Positions 8,609-18,510 of a stretch of 59,458 nucleotides of DNA are shown piece by piece. A program made the position numbers and the translations under genes. Source of the DNA: CAJBVG01 sp943371425 (GTDB lineage Bacteria; Bacteroidota; Bacteroidia; Sphingobacteriales; Sphingobacteriaceae); assembly GCA_943371425.1 (NCBI GenBank), contig CALRUR010000016.1:1-59458 (forward strand). The letters are read 5' to 3'. The notes under the pieces are model-generated. The model was not told the origin of the DNA. It searched no databases and worked only from the letters and a program-made list of their open reading frames with translations. Position 1 is the first letter of the stretch. Every line of letters starts with the position of its first letter.

Positions 8609-11086
8609 TTAGAAAGAAATCGAAAAATTTAATTTAAATGCTAAGTTATCTTTTTCTAACACATTTTTATAGGCTCCATATCTATAATATGCACCTGCCC
8701 CAATACCCATGTTATACAAATTGGTTTTTAGCACAAACAAATCACTCAACAAAAGCCCACTCTCTGCATATCCTTTTTCCATAGTTTGGTACTTTATTCC
8801 TAAATGTTGCGATTTATTATTTAAGGTGCCAAGCCCATAAGCACTGGTTATGGCTAAGCCTGGTTTAAAGTTTTTACCTTGATATAATAACTTACCAAAA
8901 TCATGCTGAACAAAAATTGCAGCATATTGGGAAGTTAAAAACTCATTCATTCTCATTGTTTCAAAATAACCTTGTGAGGCTAAACTAAATCGGCCATTAA
9001 AATTTGCTCTACCATTATATGCAAATGGATATGGAACTTTACCATTTATATAACCAGCAAACAATTGTACATGGGTTACTCCTGCATTTCTTATGGTAAA
9101 TGATTTTTTAACTTTAGCATCCAACTTCCAGTAGTTTCCAGTCCATGTATTATTTAAGCCTTCTGCATATGCAATATTTAACCAAACTATTGGGTATTTA
9201 GTACCCATAGAAATTCGTTGTTTTGATTGTCTCATAAACTTTTCGCCATATGCCCATCTAGTGGTTAATCCATATTCCATAGAATTAAATTGTGTGCGCA
9301 AAATTCCATTATCCAAAAATTGATAGGTGTTTGTAACTGTTCTCTTATTTTGCGATACATAAACATAGTGCAACAAATATTTCTGAGATCGTAAACTTAA
9401 TTGTGCATCTATCCCTTCTTGCCAATCCATATTCCATACTAATAAATTTCTATACGAATCAAATTTGCTTTTTTTATCTCCTCTATAAAAAGTTGCACCC
9501 GATTCAAATACATCTTTATAAATACTCGCTTGTAGTTCTATATCTTGTTTTAAATAAATTGGGATTTTCAAGATAGAACCATACTTAAACTTTTTATCTT
9601 TTGTGCCCCAAGCTCCGTATGCATCTACAGAAAAATATTTGCTGAATTTTTCTGATGTTCCAATACCAACTCCCAATCTTAATCCTTCATAATCATTGTA
9701 ACCGCTCAATATTCTTCTTATATCAAACTGCACATAACCCCAAGGAATGTAGCCTTTGGAAATAACATCAAATATTTTAATTTTTTCATCTAATTTTTCG
9801 GCTTTTCCAATACTATCAACTATATAGTAGGTTTGCTTTTCCTTTTTATCGAGAGTGTCTACTCTATATTTCAACAATAAAGAATCAGAATTATTTTTAA
9901 TAGATTTTCGATCATAATCGATTACTATACCGTCAAATTTTTTATTTTGTTGATCAATACCAATTTCAATATCCCTAATGTAAGTGCGACCAGAACCACT
10001 CATTTTCCTAGTATTTATAGAAACTTGGTCGAACTCTAAATCGGTGTTTAATTGTGTTGGGAACCACACTCCTTGTACTTTCTCATATTGCTGTTGAATT
10101 TTTATTTTGAAGGTGTTGCTTTTAAATGGTTCAGCAATTACATTTTGTATTGCATAGCCATCTTTGTTTATGTATAAAACACCTTTCAACCCGTCGAAAT
10201 TTCGATCTATACCCGGCTTAAAAGAAATTACAAATATGCTATCGTTATGTTGAACTAATGTATCTTCTAAACTGAAAAAATATTTACTTGTGCTTCCTTT
10301 ACTAATAGGACTTAAATAATTTTTGTCTAATACAACCATATAATCCTTATAAAAAGAGAATGATTGAAATTGGGAAGCGATTAACACAAACATAGGGTTT
10401 TTTAAGCCGGAGATTTTCACTGCTTTAATTTGTTCTTTGTTTTTTTCTGGATATAAAAAATCTCGTTGAGTAACCGTTTCGGTAATAAATGCATGTTGTT
10501 TCGAAAACAAAGAATCGCCTGAGTATTTTTCTTTATTGATTTGTGCTTTTATAGAGTCTTTTTGAAATTGATAATTTGCACTGGTACTGTCTAATTTTTT
10601 TATTCTATTGTTATAAATAGTTACGTATAAGTTTGAATCATCTTTCCCTGTAAAAATGAACTTATTATAGGAGATGTACCTAAAGGAACTTAGTTTTTCT
10701 GGGTTGTTCTTATCTTTACTTTCATAAACTTTTCTGATGATTTTATTTGCAGGGTTTTCGCCTGCAATCACCTCCACTTCTTTAATTAAATTCTGTTTTG
10801 GCTTCATAGAAAGCACTGCTTCTACATTTGCTTTCATGGTATAGGTACTGTTTTCATAACCTACATAATGGAGTTTTATGTTGATGTTGTCTCGATCATA
10901 ATTCAACAGAAACTTTCCATCTATATCAGTTTGAACACCTCTTGTATCTCCTTCAATAGAAATAGCCACAAATGGTAAAGTTTTTTTGGAAGCAGCATCA
11001 ATCACCTTCCCTTTAAATTGGTATGTTTGTGAATATGCATTGTTAAGTAAAAGTATGAATAGTAGTAGAAAGTTGTGTTTTTTCAT
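8609..11086 (-). CDS. DUF5686 outer-membrane protein with carboxypeptidase-regulatory-like domain
   Basis: 825 aa. The signal peptide (MKKHNFLLLFILLLNNAYSQ) is followed by a carboxypeptidase-D regulatory-like beta-sandwich (FKGKVIDAASKKTLPFVAIS, residues about 24-43, through residue 105). The long remainder with alternating strands is typical of DUF5686 and ends in an aromatic-terminated beta strand (LAFKLNFSISF), as expected for an outer-membrane barrel. The function of DUF5686 is unknown. It is not a T9SS cargo. It is divergent from the NUDIX gene, with 65 nt between them. Confidence 0.85.
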   Translation of the reverse strand: MKKHNFLLLFILLLNNAYSQTYQFKGKVIDAASKKTLPFVAISIEGDTRGVQTDIDGKFLLNYDRDNINIKLHYVGYENSTYTMKANVEAVLSMKPKQNLIKEVEVIAGENPANKIIRKVYESKDKNNPEKLSSFRYISYNKFIFTGKDDSNLYVTIYNNRIKKLDSTSANYQFQKDSIKAQINKEKYSGDSLFSKQHAFITETVTQRDFLYPEKNKEQIKAVKISGLKNPMFVLIASQFQSFSFYKDYMVVLDKNYLSPISKGSTSKYFFSLEDTLVQHNDSIFVISFKPGIDRNFDGLKGVLYINKDGYAIQNVIAEPFKSNTFKIKIQQQYEKVQGVWFPTQLNTDLEFDQVSINTRKMSGSGRTYIRDIEIGIDQQNKKFDGIVIDYDRKSIKNNSDSLLLKYRVDTLDKKEKQTYYIVDSIGKAEKLDEKIKIFDVISKGYIPWGYVQFDIRRILSGYNDYEGLRLGVGIGTSEKFSKYFSVDAYGAWGTKDKKFKYGSILKIPIYLKQDIELQASIYKDVFESGATFYRGDKKSKFDSYRNLLVWNMDWQEGIDAQLSLRSQKYLLHYVYVSQNKRTVTNTYQFLDNGILRTQFNSMEYGLTTRWAYGEKFMRQSKQRISMGTKYPIVWLNIAYAEGLNNTWTGNYWKLDAKVKKSFTIRNAGVTHVQLFAGYINGKVPYPFAYNGRANFNGRFSLASQGYFETMRMNEFLTSQYAAIFVQHDFGKLLYQGKNFKPGLAITSAYGLGTLNNKSQHLGIKYQTMEKGYAESGLLLSDLFVLKTNLYNMGIGAGAYYRYGAYKNVLEKDNLAFKLNFSISF

Positions 11087-11151
11087 TCTCTATATATTTT
11101 TACATAATTATAATTTAATTCTAATATAATAAATTTAGTAACAGCAATTTT

Positions 11152-11697
11152 ATGGAAACAGATAATAACCCTTGGACCATATTATCATCAGAAGAAAAGT
11201 ATGACAACCCTTGGATAAATGTAGTAGAACACCAAGTGCTTAATCCAAATGGAGGTAAAGGCATTTATGGTAAGGTTCATTTTAAAAATTTAGCTATTGG
11301 TATTATTCCTGTTTTCGAAAATGGCGACACCATTTTAGTAGGACAATACAGATTCCCTTTAAATGCCTACTCTTGGGAGATTCCGGAGGGTGGGGGCAAA
11401 ATTGGCGTTGAACCAATAGAATCTGCAAAGAGAGAGCTTTTAGAAGAAACGGGGTTAAGTGCTAGTAGATGGACAACATTACTTGAAATGCACCTTTCTA
11501 ATTCTGTGAGTGATGAATTAGCAATTATATACCTTGCCGAAGAATTAATACAAGGAGAAGCAATGCCCGAAGAAACGGAACAGTTGCAATTAAAAAGAGT
11601 TCCCTTAACACAAGCTTTTGATATGGTAATAAAGGGAGAAATAACGGATTCCATGAGCGTAGCTGCTTTATTAAAATTAAAAATTATTCGTTCATAA
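11152..11697 (+). CDS. NUDIX hydrolase (ADP-ribose pyrophosphatase-like)
   Basis: 181 aa cytosolic hydrolase of nucleoside-diphosphate derivatives. The Nudix box GGGKIGVEP...RELLEETGL is at residues 80-102 with all key residues of GX5EX7REUXEEXGU. The upstream FENGDTILVGQYRFPLNAYSWEIPEGG segment (55-81) is like ADP-ribose pyrophosphatases. Substrate assignment is an inference. ATG at 11152 is the only sensible start. The following M1 peptidase begins about 64 nt downstream on the same strand. Confidence 0.92.
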   Translation: METDNNPWTILSSEEKYDNPWINVVEHQVLNPNGGKGIYGKVHFKNLAIGIIPVFENGDTILVGQYRFPLNAYSWEIPEGGGKIGVEPIESAKRELLEETGLSASRWTTLLEMHLSNSVSDELAIIYLAEELIQGEAMPEETEQLQLKRVPLTQAFDMVIKGEITDSMSVAALLKLKIIRS

Positions 11698-11761
11698 TTT
11701 TCGTCACAGCATCATTACTCTATTTTAAATGCTTTCAGAATATTTCTTTATAAATTTAAGT

Positions 11762-13435
11762 ATGAAAAAACACATTCTATTTTTTGCAACTGTTGCCATT
11801 TCTGCAAGTACAGCCTTTGCACAGTTAGGAGCCGGTTTGCCCGATCGTTTTACTCGCAAAGACAGCTTGCGTGGAACACTCAGCAACATCAGAAATAATT
11901 ACGATGTTAAGTTTTATAATTTAGATATTAAAATTGATATAGAAAACAGATTTATTTCTGGCTTTAATGAAATTAAATTTTTAGCCTTAGAGGATGTTTC
12001 AAAAATTCAAATAGATTTATTTGATAACATGAAAATCAATAAAATCGAACACAATAAAAAATCATTAAAATATTATAGAGAATTTAATGCTGTGTTTATT
12101 GACTTTCCGAATACCCTAAAAAAAGGAAGCATAACAAGTATTAAAGTTTTTTATGAAGGCAAGCCTATGGTGGCAAAACGTGCACCTTGGGATGGAGGTT
12201 TTGTCTTCAAAAAAGATAAAAATGGCAACCCGCATGTAGGAGTTGCTTGCCAAGGTACGGGTGCAAGTTTATGGTGGCCAAACAAAGACCACCAAAGTGA
12301 TGAACCAGACAGCATGGCCATCAACATTACTTCCTCAAGCTTATACGAAGAGGTTAGTAATGGCAGGTTGCGCTCTAAAAAAGATCTTGGAGATGGATAT
12401 ACTCGTTTCGAGTGGTTTGTTTCTAACCCAATAAATAATTACAATGTAAGCGTAAATATTGCAGATTATTACCACTGGACAGAACCTTATTCTAGTAAAG
12501 TGGATGGAGAAAATTTGACGCTTGATTATTATGTATTAAAAGACGATAAAGAAAAAGCATTAAAACAATTTGAGCAAGTAAAACCAATGATGGATGCTTT
12601 TGAAAAACGTTTTGGTAAATATGCATTTTATACAGATGGTTATAAGTTAGTACAAACTCCTTATTTAGGTATGGAACATCAAAGTTGCGTGGCTTACGGT
12701 AATGCATTTAAAAATGGATATTTAGGTTTTGATATGTCGGGCTCGGGCGAAGGGATGAAATTTGATTATATTATAATACATGAAACCGCACATGAATGGT
12801 GGGGCAATAATGTTACTACTTATGATATTGCTGATATGTGGATCCACGAAGGTTTCGGGCAATACTCTGAAGTTGTTTACTTGGAAGAATTATACGGAAG
12901 AGAGAGTGCTAATAAATATTTAAATGGCATAAAAAGAGGCGTTGGAAATAAAGAGCCTGTAATTGGACCATACGGAGTAAATAAAGAGGGCAGTGGCGAT
13001 ATGTACCCTAAGGGCGCTTTGTTCCTTAACACTCTTAGAAGTTATATAAACGACGATGCAATATGGTGGGACATTGTGAAATCTATACAAACAGAATACC
13101 GACATAAAAATATTTCTACAAACGATGTATTGCTATTAATGAATAAAAAATCTGGAAAAGAATTGAGTCCTGTTTTTGATCAATATTTAAAACATTCGGA
13201 TTTGCCAGAGTTAATCTTAAATACAAAATATGAAAACAATAAGGTGGTTCTTAGCTATCAATGGAAAACAGATGTAGCAATATTTAATATGCCTATAGAT
13301 TTAATTATTAAAGGAGAGAAACAAAGAATTTATCCAACAGATGTTGTGCAAACAAGTGTTTATGAAAATATTAAACCCGAAGATTTAACAGTAGATAAAA
13401 CGGGTTTTTATATTAAACTTTCTCAGGATAAATAA
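11762..13435 (+). CDS. M1 family metallopeptidase (aminopeptidase)
   Basis: 557 aa from the ATG at 11762, preferred because it begins a clear signal peptide (MKKHILFF...STAFAQ). An in-frame ATG at 11729 would put 11 extra residues in front. Zinc site HETAHEWWGN is at residues 340-349, with the third ligand in WIHEGFGQY about 20 residues later; GMEHQSC near 308 is the exopeptidase-like substrate loop. It lacks the ERAP1-like C-terminal domain of longer M1 enzymes, as is usual for this Bacteroidota subgroup. It probably acts in the periplasm. Its 3' end overlaps the convergent helicase gene by 23 nt. Confidence 0.93.
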   Translation: MKKHILFFATVAISASTAFAQLGAGLPDRFTRKDSLRGTLSNIRNNYDVKFYNLDIKIDIENRFISGFNEIKFLALEDVSKIQIDLFDNMKINKIEHNKKSLKYYREFNAVFIDFPNTLKKGSITSIKVFYEGKPMVAKRAPWDGGFVFKKDKNGNPHVGVACQGTGASLWWPNKDHQSDEPDSMAINITSSSLYEEVSNGRLRSKKDLGDGYTRFEWFVSNPINNYNVSVNIADYYHWTEPYSSKVDGENLTLDYYVLKDDKEKALKQFEQVKPMMDAFEKRFGKYAFYTDGYKLVQTPYLGMEHQSCVAYGNAFKNGYLGFDMSGSGEGMKFDYIIIHETAHEWWGNNVTTYDIADMWIHEGFGQYSEVVYLEELYGRESANKYLNGIKRGVGNKEPVIGPYGVNKEGSGDMYPKGALFLNTLRSYINDDAIWWDIVKSIQTEYRHKNISTNDVLLLMNKKSGKELSPVFDQYLKHSDLPELILNTKYENNKVVLSYQWKTDVAIFNMPIDLIIKGEKQRIYPTDVVQTSVYENIKPEDLTVDKTGFYIKLSQDK

Positions 13436-15677
13436 TTCCGTGTTTTACCCATCTTAGCTCGTCGAAACTAAATTCTTCGTTTAATAGAACTCTAATTTCA
13501 TTTAACGATTTATCTGGATGGTCTATTAAACAAGCTTTAATGGGTAAAATTTTATCTTCACTTAAAACCTCTTCTACCTTTATTTTACCGAGCCTTATTA
13601 ATTCATATAAATGAGTGTGAATGGTGCTTAATTTCAAATTTCTCTCCATTACAATTTCATCAATTGAGCGGCCGCTTTTAAATAATTCGAAAGTTGTTAA
13701 ATAACTATCTCCTTTTTTTACTTTAGGTTTTACTTCAGATTTATCTGCTTTAGCTTTTTTAGTTTTTTCTATTTTAGACGTTTCTGTTTTTGCAATTCTT
13801 CTCCACTCTGTATCTAAACTATCTTTAATATTATTTTTATTGATATCTTTTTTATATAGGAAAGCATCCACAATATGATAAGCTTTGTTAATGTGTTTTA
13901 TTTTTTGAAAAACAATAGATTCTAATTCTTCTAACTCTTTTAAGTACGTTTTAATCCTTTTTAAATCTGCAATATCTTCTTTATGTTTTGTAATGGATAA
14001 ACAAATTTGTTTTAGCTCGTTTTCAAAATACTTACTTGCATCTAATAATCGTTGATGCATTTTATGGATATCTTTAGAATAATATAAAGTTGATAATTGA
14101 CTTTTGAAAGCTTCGGAAACATTTGCAATTTTTTGAAGCGCTAACAACTGTTTAATAGACCATTCTTTAAATATTAGCTTATTGCTATTTATCTCCTCTT
14201 TTTTGAAACTATCTAAATGTTCCATCCAAACCTTTTCAATATCTCTAAAGTCGAATGTGTTTTTATTATAATCTAAAATATATTGCCATGATTCGTCGTG
14301 AAGAATATCATACGCAACCGTAGCATCTATTTTATTTTTTTCGTATTCAATAATCGTTTTGTCGTTTTTAATCCCTTTAATTTGAATAGGCGAGGATAAT
14401 ACTAGACCATCCAAACTTTTTAACCTAGAGAGCGCCACATAGGTTTGGCCCGAAGCAAAAACATTCTTTACATCAATTATTGCTTTCTCAAATGTTAGTC
14501 CTTGGCTTTTGTGTATAGTAATTGCCCAAGCAAGTTTTAAGGGAAATTGCTTAAACGACCCTAATACTTCCTCTTCAATTTCTTTCGTTTCTTCGTTAAC
14601 AGTATATTTAATATTTTCCCAAGTGTATTCTTCAACATCTATTGTTGTTTTTCCATCAACTAAAACTTTAATGCTTGTATCATTTAATTCTGTTACTAAG
14701 CCAATTTTACCATTGTAAAATTTTTTTTCGCCTGAACTATCATTTTTAATGAACATTACTTGAGCGCCAATTTTTAATTCCAATTTTTTTTCTGTCGGAA
14801 TAATATGCTCCGGAAAATCATTTTCAATTTCTGCTTGGTAGAAATAAGATTTAGTATTTAATTTCGCTAGTTCTTCCTTGTTAATGGATTCGGCTCTTAA
14901 ATTATGGGTGGTTAGTGTTATGTATTCTTCTTTCGACTGCATTTTATTTGCACTATAAAACGAGTTCAAAAAATCAACATCTACTGATGTAAGCGTATTA
15001 TACCTAACTTTATTTAAAATTTCTGTAAAACGAGTATCCGATTGTCGGTAAATTTTATCCAACTCAATGTAAACAGGTTTGTTTTTCTCTAATGCTTTTG
15101 CATTAAAAAAATGAATGCTTGGATAATAATTAGATAAAATTTCCCATTCGGTATCTTTTACAATGGGTGGTAACTGGAGCATGTCTCCAATAAACAAAAC
15201 TTGTATACCACCGAAAGAATATTGATTCTTTCTAACCGCTCGCAAAATAAAATCAATTGCATCTAGCGTATCTGCCCTCAACATACTTACCTCATCAATA
15301 ATTAGCAATTCTGCTTCGCGTATTATATTTCGTTTTTCATTAGACATGCGCATGTGGCGCAGTATACTATTTTGAGTTTCAAAATTTGCGTTTAAGTTTG
15401 CCTGAAATTCTATTCTAGCTGGTATAAAGGAAGCCAAGGGTAATTGAAACTGCGAGTGCAATGTTACTCCGCCAGCATTTAGTGCTGCAATACCAGTGGT
15501 AGCAGCTATTATGGTTTTTTTATGTGTAGTTTGTGTAATTCTTTTTAAAAAAGTGGTTTTCCCTGTTCCCGCCTTACCTGTTAAAAATACGTGTCGTTTT
15601 GTGTGATTTATAAATCGCTCTGCGAGTTCAAAATTAGCATTGCTTGTATTTGTATCCATCATCTCTTCCATTTCCAT
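13413..15677 (-). CDS. Pif1/RecD-like DNA helicase with C-terminal HTH domain
   Basis: 754 aa superfamily 1B helicase. Walker A GKAGTGKT is at 34-41 and Walker B LLIIDEVSM near 120-128. Later SF1 motifs include LPPI..., GAQVMFIKND near 300 and WAITIHKSQGLTFEKAIID near 390, and VALSRLKSLDG ends the core. The C-terminal third is charged, with coiled-coil-like character, and ends in a helix-turn-helix (TFELFKSGRSIDEIVMERN...IHTHLYELIRLGKI) of the HTH_40 kind. It probably resolves structured DNA in replication or repair. An alternative start is the ATG at 15659 (MDTNTSNAN). Confidence 0.9.
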   Translation of the reverse strand: MEMEEMMDTNTSNANFELAERFINHTKRHVFLTGKAGTGKTTFLKRITQTTHKKTIIAATTGIAALNAGGVTLHSQFQLPLASFIPARIEFQANLNANFETQNSILRHMRMSNEKRNIIREAELLIIDEVSMLRADTLDAIDFILRAVRKNQYSFGGIQVLFIGDMLQLPPIVKDTEWEILSNYYPSIHFFNAKALEKNKPVYIELDKIYRQSDTRFTEILNKVRYNTLTSVDVDFLNSFYSANKMQSKEEYITLTTHNLRAESINKEELAKLNTKSYFYQAEIENDFPEHIIPTEKKLELKIGAQVMFIKNDSSGEKKFYNGKIGLVTELNDTSIKVLVDGKTTIDVEEYTWENIKYTVNEETKEIEEEVLGSFKQFPLKLAWAITIHKSQGLTFEKAIIDVKNVFASGQTYVALSRLKSLDGLVLSSPIQIKGIKNDKTIIEYEKNKIDATVAYDILHDESWQYILDYNKNTFDFRDIEKVWMEHLDSFKKEEINSNKLIFKEWSIKQLLALQKIANVSEAFKSQLSTLYYSKDIHKMHQRLLDASKYFENELKQICLSITKHKEDIADLKRIKTYLKELEELESIVFQKIKHINKAYHIVDAFLYKKDINKNNIKDSLDTEWRRIAKTETSKIEKTKKAKADKSEVKPKVKKGDSYLTTFELFKSGRSIDEIVMERNLKLSTIHTHLYELIRLGKIKVEEVLSEDKILPIKACLIDHPDKSLNEIRVLLNEEFSFDELRWVKHGIIYPEKV

Positions 15678-15782
15678 AAAAATTTAACGCAATTTAGAGC
15701 AAAAATATTAGAGGTACAACTGCATATATGCAGGTTCTTTTATAGTGTGAAATGCGGAAATTATTCAAAAAACAAACATTCG

Positions 15783-15995
15783 TTATTCTGGAATACTTTT
15801 GCGTTCCATTTGTTTTATGATTTTATTTACCTCAGATTCTGTTGACCTAAGTTTATTCTGGCAAAAGGTTATTAACTCAGATGCTCTTTTAACTTTATCA
15901 GCCAACACATCTACCGAAACGGTTTCGTCTTCTATTTCTGCAGCAATATTCTTTAGCTCTTCGAATGCTTGCTCATACGTCATACTTTTTTCCAT
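15783..15995 (-). CDS. xseB: Exodeoxyribonuclease VII small subunit
   Basis: About 70 aa from the ATG at 15995 (MEKSMTYEQAFEELKNIAAEIED). An upstream in-frame ATG at 16028 would add 11 residues. The sequence has the two-helix pattern of XseB: LADKVKRASELITFCQNKLRSTESEVNKI. It partners with XseA in the nuclease that degrades single-stranded DNA to oligonucleotides. The start lies inside the xseA 3' end (23-nt overlap), so the two are translationally coupled. Confidence 0.93.
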   Translation of the reverse strand: MEKSMTYEQAFEELKNIAAEIEDETVSVDVLADKVKRASELITFCQNKLRSTESEVNKIIKQMERKSIPE

Positions 15996-17418
15996 CTGTG
16001 TTTGTTTTATTTTTAACCTCTGCTTCAATTTCTGTTTTATACATGTTTATTTTTAATACATCGTCAATGGCTATCAATTCTGTATTGTTAATAATTTTAT
16101 CGTTTAGGCTGATAATTGCAAATCCCTTTTTTAAAATATTTACAGGACTCATTAATTTCATCACTTTAACATAATGATTTAATACTGCACTTTTATTTGT
16201 AATGTTTTTTGCTGATTGAGTTTTAATATTGTGATTCGTGTATTCTAATTGTTGTAGTTTTCTATTTATTATTAAGTGTGGTTTATTTGTAAATAGTATG
16301 GTTTCAGAAATAAGTGTGTTGTTTTTTTCACTCAAATAATCTTTAGAAAAATGAATAATATTGCTGTTGTAATTATCAATATCTGCATTTTCTGTTTTAA
16401 TTAATTGTTGGACATTCGATAATAAATTTAATTGAGTGTTTTGCAAAAAAGCTTTTGTATTGCTCAATAATTGCTGTGCTTTAATTAAAATATTATTCTG
16501 AATGTTTTGTACTACATCATCAAAATACTTATTGTGCGAAATTATTAACTCGGCACATTTAGTTGGGGTTTTGGTTGGGCTGTGTGCCATTAAATCAACA
16601 ATACTTACGTCTTTATGGTGGCCAATTCCTGTTATTATTGGAATGGGGAATTTAGCAACCGCTCTAGCTAAATGGTAGGTATCAAAAACCAAAAAATCTG
16701 TTTTGGCACCTCCGCCTCTTATCATTACTACACAATCATACTGTTTATTGCTTTGGTGTATACTTATTAAGGTGTTTATTAATTCTTTCTCCGCATCTCT
16801 ACCTTGTACCGTTGAAAAATAATTATCTACTTCAAATTTGTATTGATGTTGATTGTTATTGATGGTGTGGATGAAATCTGTATAACCTTCTGAATTTGGA
16901 GAAGCTATTAAAGCAATACGCTGTATAACTAATGGTAATTCTAACTCCTTATTTCTGGTGATGTATTCATCATCAATAAATTTTATAAAATCCGCATTTT
17001 CGTTCACTAACCTTTGTAAGGTAGCTCTTCTTTGTTTTTCAATATTGCCTAATGTAAAAGTACTGTCTATATCAATTAAAGTTAAGGACAAGCCGTATAA
17101 AGAGTGGTACTCTACTTTTACTTTAATTAGCACTTGTATGCCCGACTGAAAAGTTTGACCAGTTTGTGTTTCGAAATTTGCAATGTTTGCCGAACCTTCG
17201 GACCATGATTTAGCTTTAAATTTTGCAACTTCAACTTCAGAGCCAATGGTTTTTTCAACTAAATCAAAATAATGCCTATCTGTATCGGGGTAAAATTTAT
17301 GTCCAGAAATTTCGGCAACAATCCAATAAAATTCATTCGAAAAAGTTTGTTTAAAAACTTGTTCAATTTTACGTGATAGTTCAGAAAGTTTGATGTAGTT
17401 TATTTCTTCCACAAACAA
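15973..17418 (-). CDS. xseA: Exodeoxyribonuclease VII large subunit
   Basis: 481 aa. An N-terminal OB-fold (about residues 8-110, SELSRKIEQVFKQTF...YFDLVE) is followed by the catalytic region with SPNSEGYTDFI, CVVMIRGGGAKTDFLVFD (near 229-246) and PIITGIGHHKDVSIVDLMAHSPTKTPT (near 255-281), and a long coiled-coil C-terminus that binds XseB. It acts in single-stranded DNA degradation in repair and recombination. It overlaps xseB downstream and follows the metallopeptidase gene after only 5 nt, so all three form an operon. Confidence 0.96.
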   Translation of the reverse strand: MFVEEINYIKLSELSRKIEQVFKQTFSNEFYWIVAEISGHKFYPDTDRHYFDLVEKTIGSEVEVAKFKAKSWSEGSANIANFETQTGQTFQSGIQVLIKVKVEYHSLYGLSLTLIDIDSTFTLGNIEKQRRATLQRLVNENADFIKFIDDEYITRNKELELPLVIQRIALIASPNSEGYTDFIHTINNNQHQYKFEVDNYFSTVQGRDAEKELINTLISIHQSNKQYDCVVMIRGGGAKTDFLVFDTYHLARAVAKFPIPIITGIGHHKDVSIVDLMAHSPTKTPTKCAELIISHNKYFDDVVQNIQNNILIKAQQLLSNTKAFLQNTQLNLLSNVQQLIKTENADIDNYNSNIIHFSKDYLSEKNNTLISETILFTNKPHLIINRKLQQLEYTNHNIKTQSAKNITNKSAVLNHYVKVMKLMSPVNILKKGFAIISLNDKIINNTELIAIDDVLKINMYKTEIEAEVKNKTNTDGKKYDV

Positions 17419-17423
17419 AAATA

Positions 17424-18041
17424 CTATTTCATTTTTTGTTTTATTTCTTCTGGAAGCAAATAATTTTTCTTTTTAAAATTGATATAACTTTCGGATGCAG
17501 AAGATTGATTAATTACGTAATAAGTAAAGGCGTATAATTCGTTGCCAAGTCCTTTGTTTATTACTAACTCATCAGTAGCTCGTTCTAAGTTTTTATGGTA
17601 AGTATTTAAACATTTGTACATAATACCACAGCTTAACACAGAAAAATTATTTCTTCTTTCAAAATCGACAATATGTGCAAGCTCATGGGCAATAATTCCA
17701 ATTTGTTGTTTGAGATTTAATTCTGTGTATGATACTGCACCCGTAGCGCAAACATCAGAATTAACATAAATTACATACGAACGCTGATTTTTAACAATGC
17801 TTATCAGCTCTGGCCTTGCTGCCATAGTCGTTGCAATTTTTTTAAATTCAAACTTTATTTGAGTATGCTTTAATTCGGGGTAAAAAGACAAGGCAATGAT
17901 TGCGGGTAGTTCTGTTTCGCGTAAAAAAGTTTTATTTAAACCGAACTCTTGTTTCATTTCGTCGTATGACATTGTACTTGCTTTTAACGAAAACTCCGTT
18001 AAAAGTATTAAAAACAAGCCTATCAACGATGTTATACGCAT
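17424..18041 (-). CDS. Secreted zincin-like metallopeptidase, unnamed family
   Basis: 205 aa. The N-terminal hydrophobic segment (MRITSLIGLFLILLTEFSLKAS) looks like a signal peptide. The HELAH zinc motif is at 119-123 within QQIGIIAHELAHIVDFERR, and a candidate third ligand lies in ERATDELVI (153-161). CATG (98-101) and the Cys at 138/144 are other Cys positions. I do not recognise a named family; it resembles generic gluzincins of Bacteroidota. It lies 5 nt upstream of xseA in the same orientation, although a periplasmic peptidase and a cytosolic nuclease have no obvious shared role. Confidence 0.75.
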   Translation of the reverse strand: MRITSLIGLFLILLTEFSLKASTMSYDEMKQEFGLNKTFLRETELPAIIALSFYPELKHTQIKFEFKKIATTMAARPELISIVKNQRSYVIYVNSDVCATGAVSYTELNLKQQIGIIAHELAHIVDFERRNNFSVLSCGIMYKCLNTYHKNLERATDELVINKGLGNELYAFTYYVINQSSASESYINFKKKNYLLPEEIKQKMK

Positions 18042-18109
18042 GTTTAAATATAATAAATTTTAGCTTGATTTTCAAATCATTATCTATATATTTATTGAAA
18101 GTTTAACCT

Positions 18110-18505
18110 ATGAAAAAGTACATTTTTGCATTATTCATAGTTGTATGTACCCTGGCAACTAATCAATCTTTTTCTCAGTCGGGCGCTGATGAAAATACTG
18201 TTTATACTAAAGTTGATAAGATGCCGGAGTTTCCTGGTGGTCAAGTGGCGCTAGTAAAATTTTTAAGCAAGAATATTAAGTATCCTTCGAAATATAAAAA
18301 AGACAAAATAAATGGTAGGGTATTCGTTTCTTTTGTGATTGATAAATCTGGAAGGGTAACACAACCTAAAGTTGTAAAGAGTTTAAATGAAGAGTGCGAT
18401 AAAGAAGCGCTAAGAGTAATATCGATGATGCCAAATTGGTTCCCCGGAGAAAAAGATGGGAACAAGGTAAATGTTCAGTTTGGCTTACCTGTTAATTTTG
18501 AATAA
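18110..18505 (+). CDS. TonB C-terminal domain protein with cleavable signal
   Basis: 131 aa. A signal peptide (MKKYIFALFIVVCTLATNQSFSQ) is followed directly by the TonB_C fold: DKMPEFPGGQVALVKFLSKN near 33-52, IKYPSKYKKDKINGRVFVSFVID, then SLNEECDKEALRVISMMPNWFPG and VNVQFGLPVNF at the end. True TonB proteins keep an N-terminal membrane anchor and a Pro-rich linker. Both are missing here, so this is probably a soluble periplasmic TonB_C protein rather than an energy transducer. It is convergent with sdhB, and the heptad-repeat palindrome lies between them. Confidence 0.88.
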   Translation: MKKYIFALFIVVCTLATNQSFSQSGADENTVYTKVDKMPEFPGGQVALVKFLSKNIKYPSKYKKDKINGRVFVSFVIDKSGRVTQPKVVKSLNEECDKEALRVISMMPNWFPGEKDGNKVNVQFGLPVNFE

Positions 18506-18510
18506 AGTCT

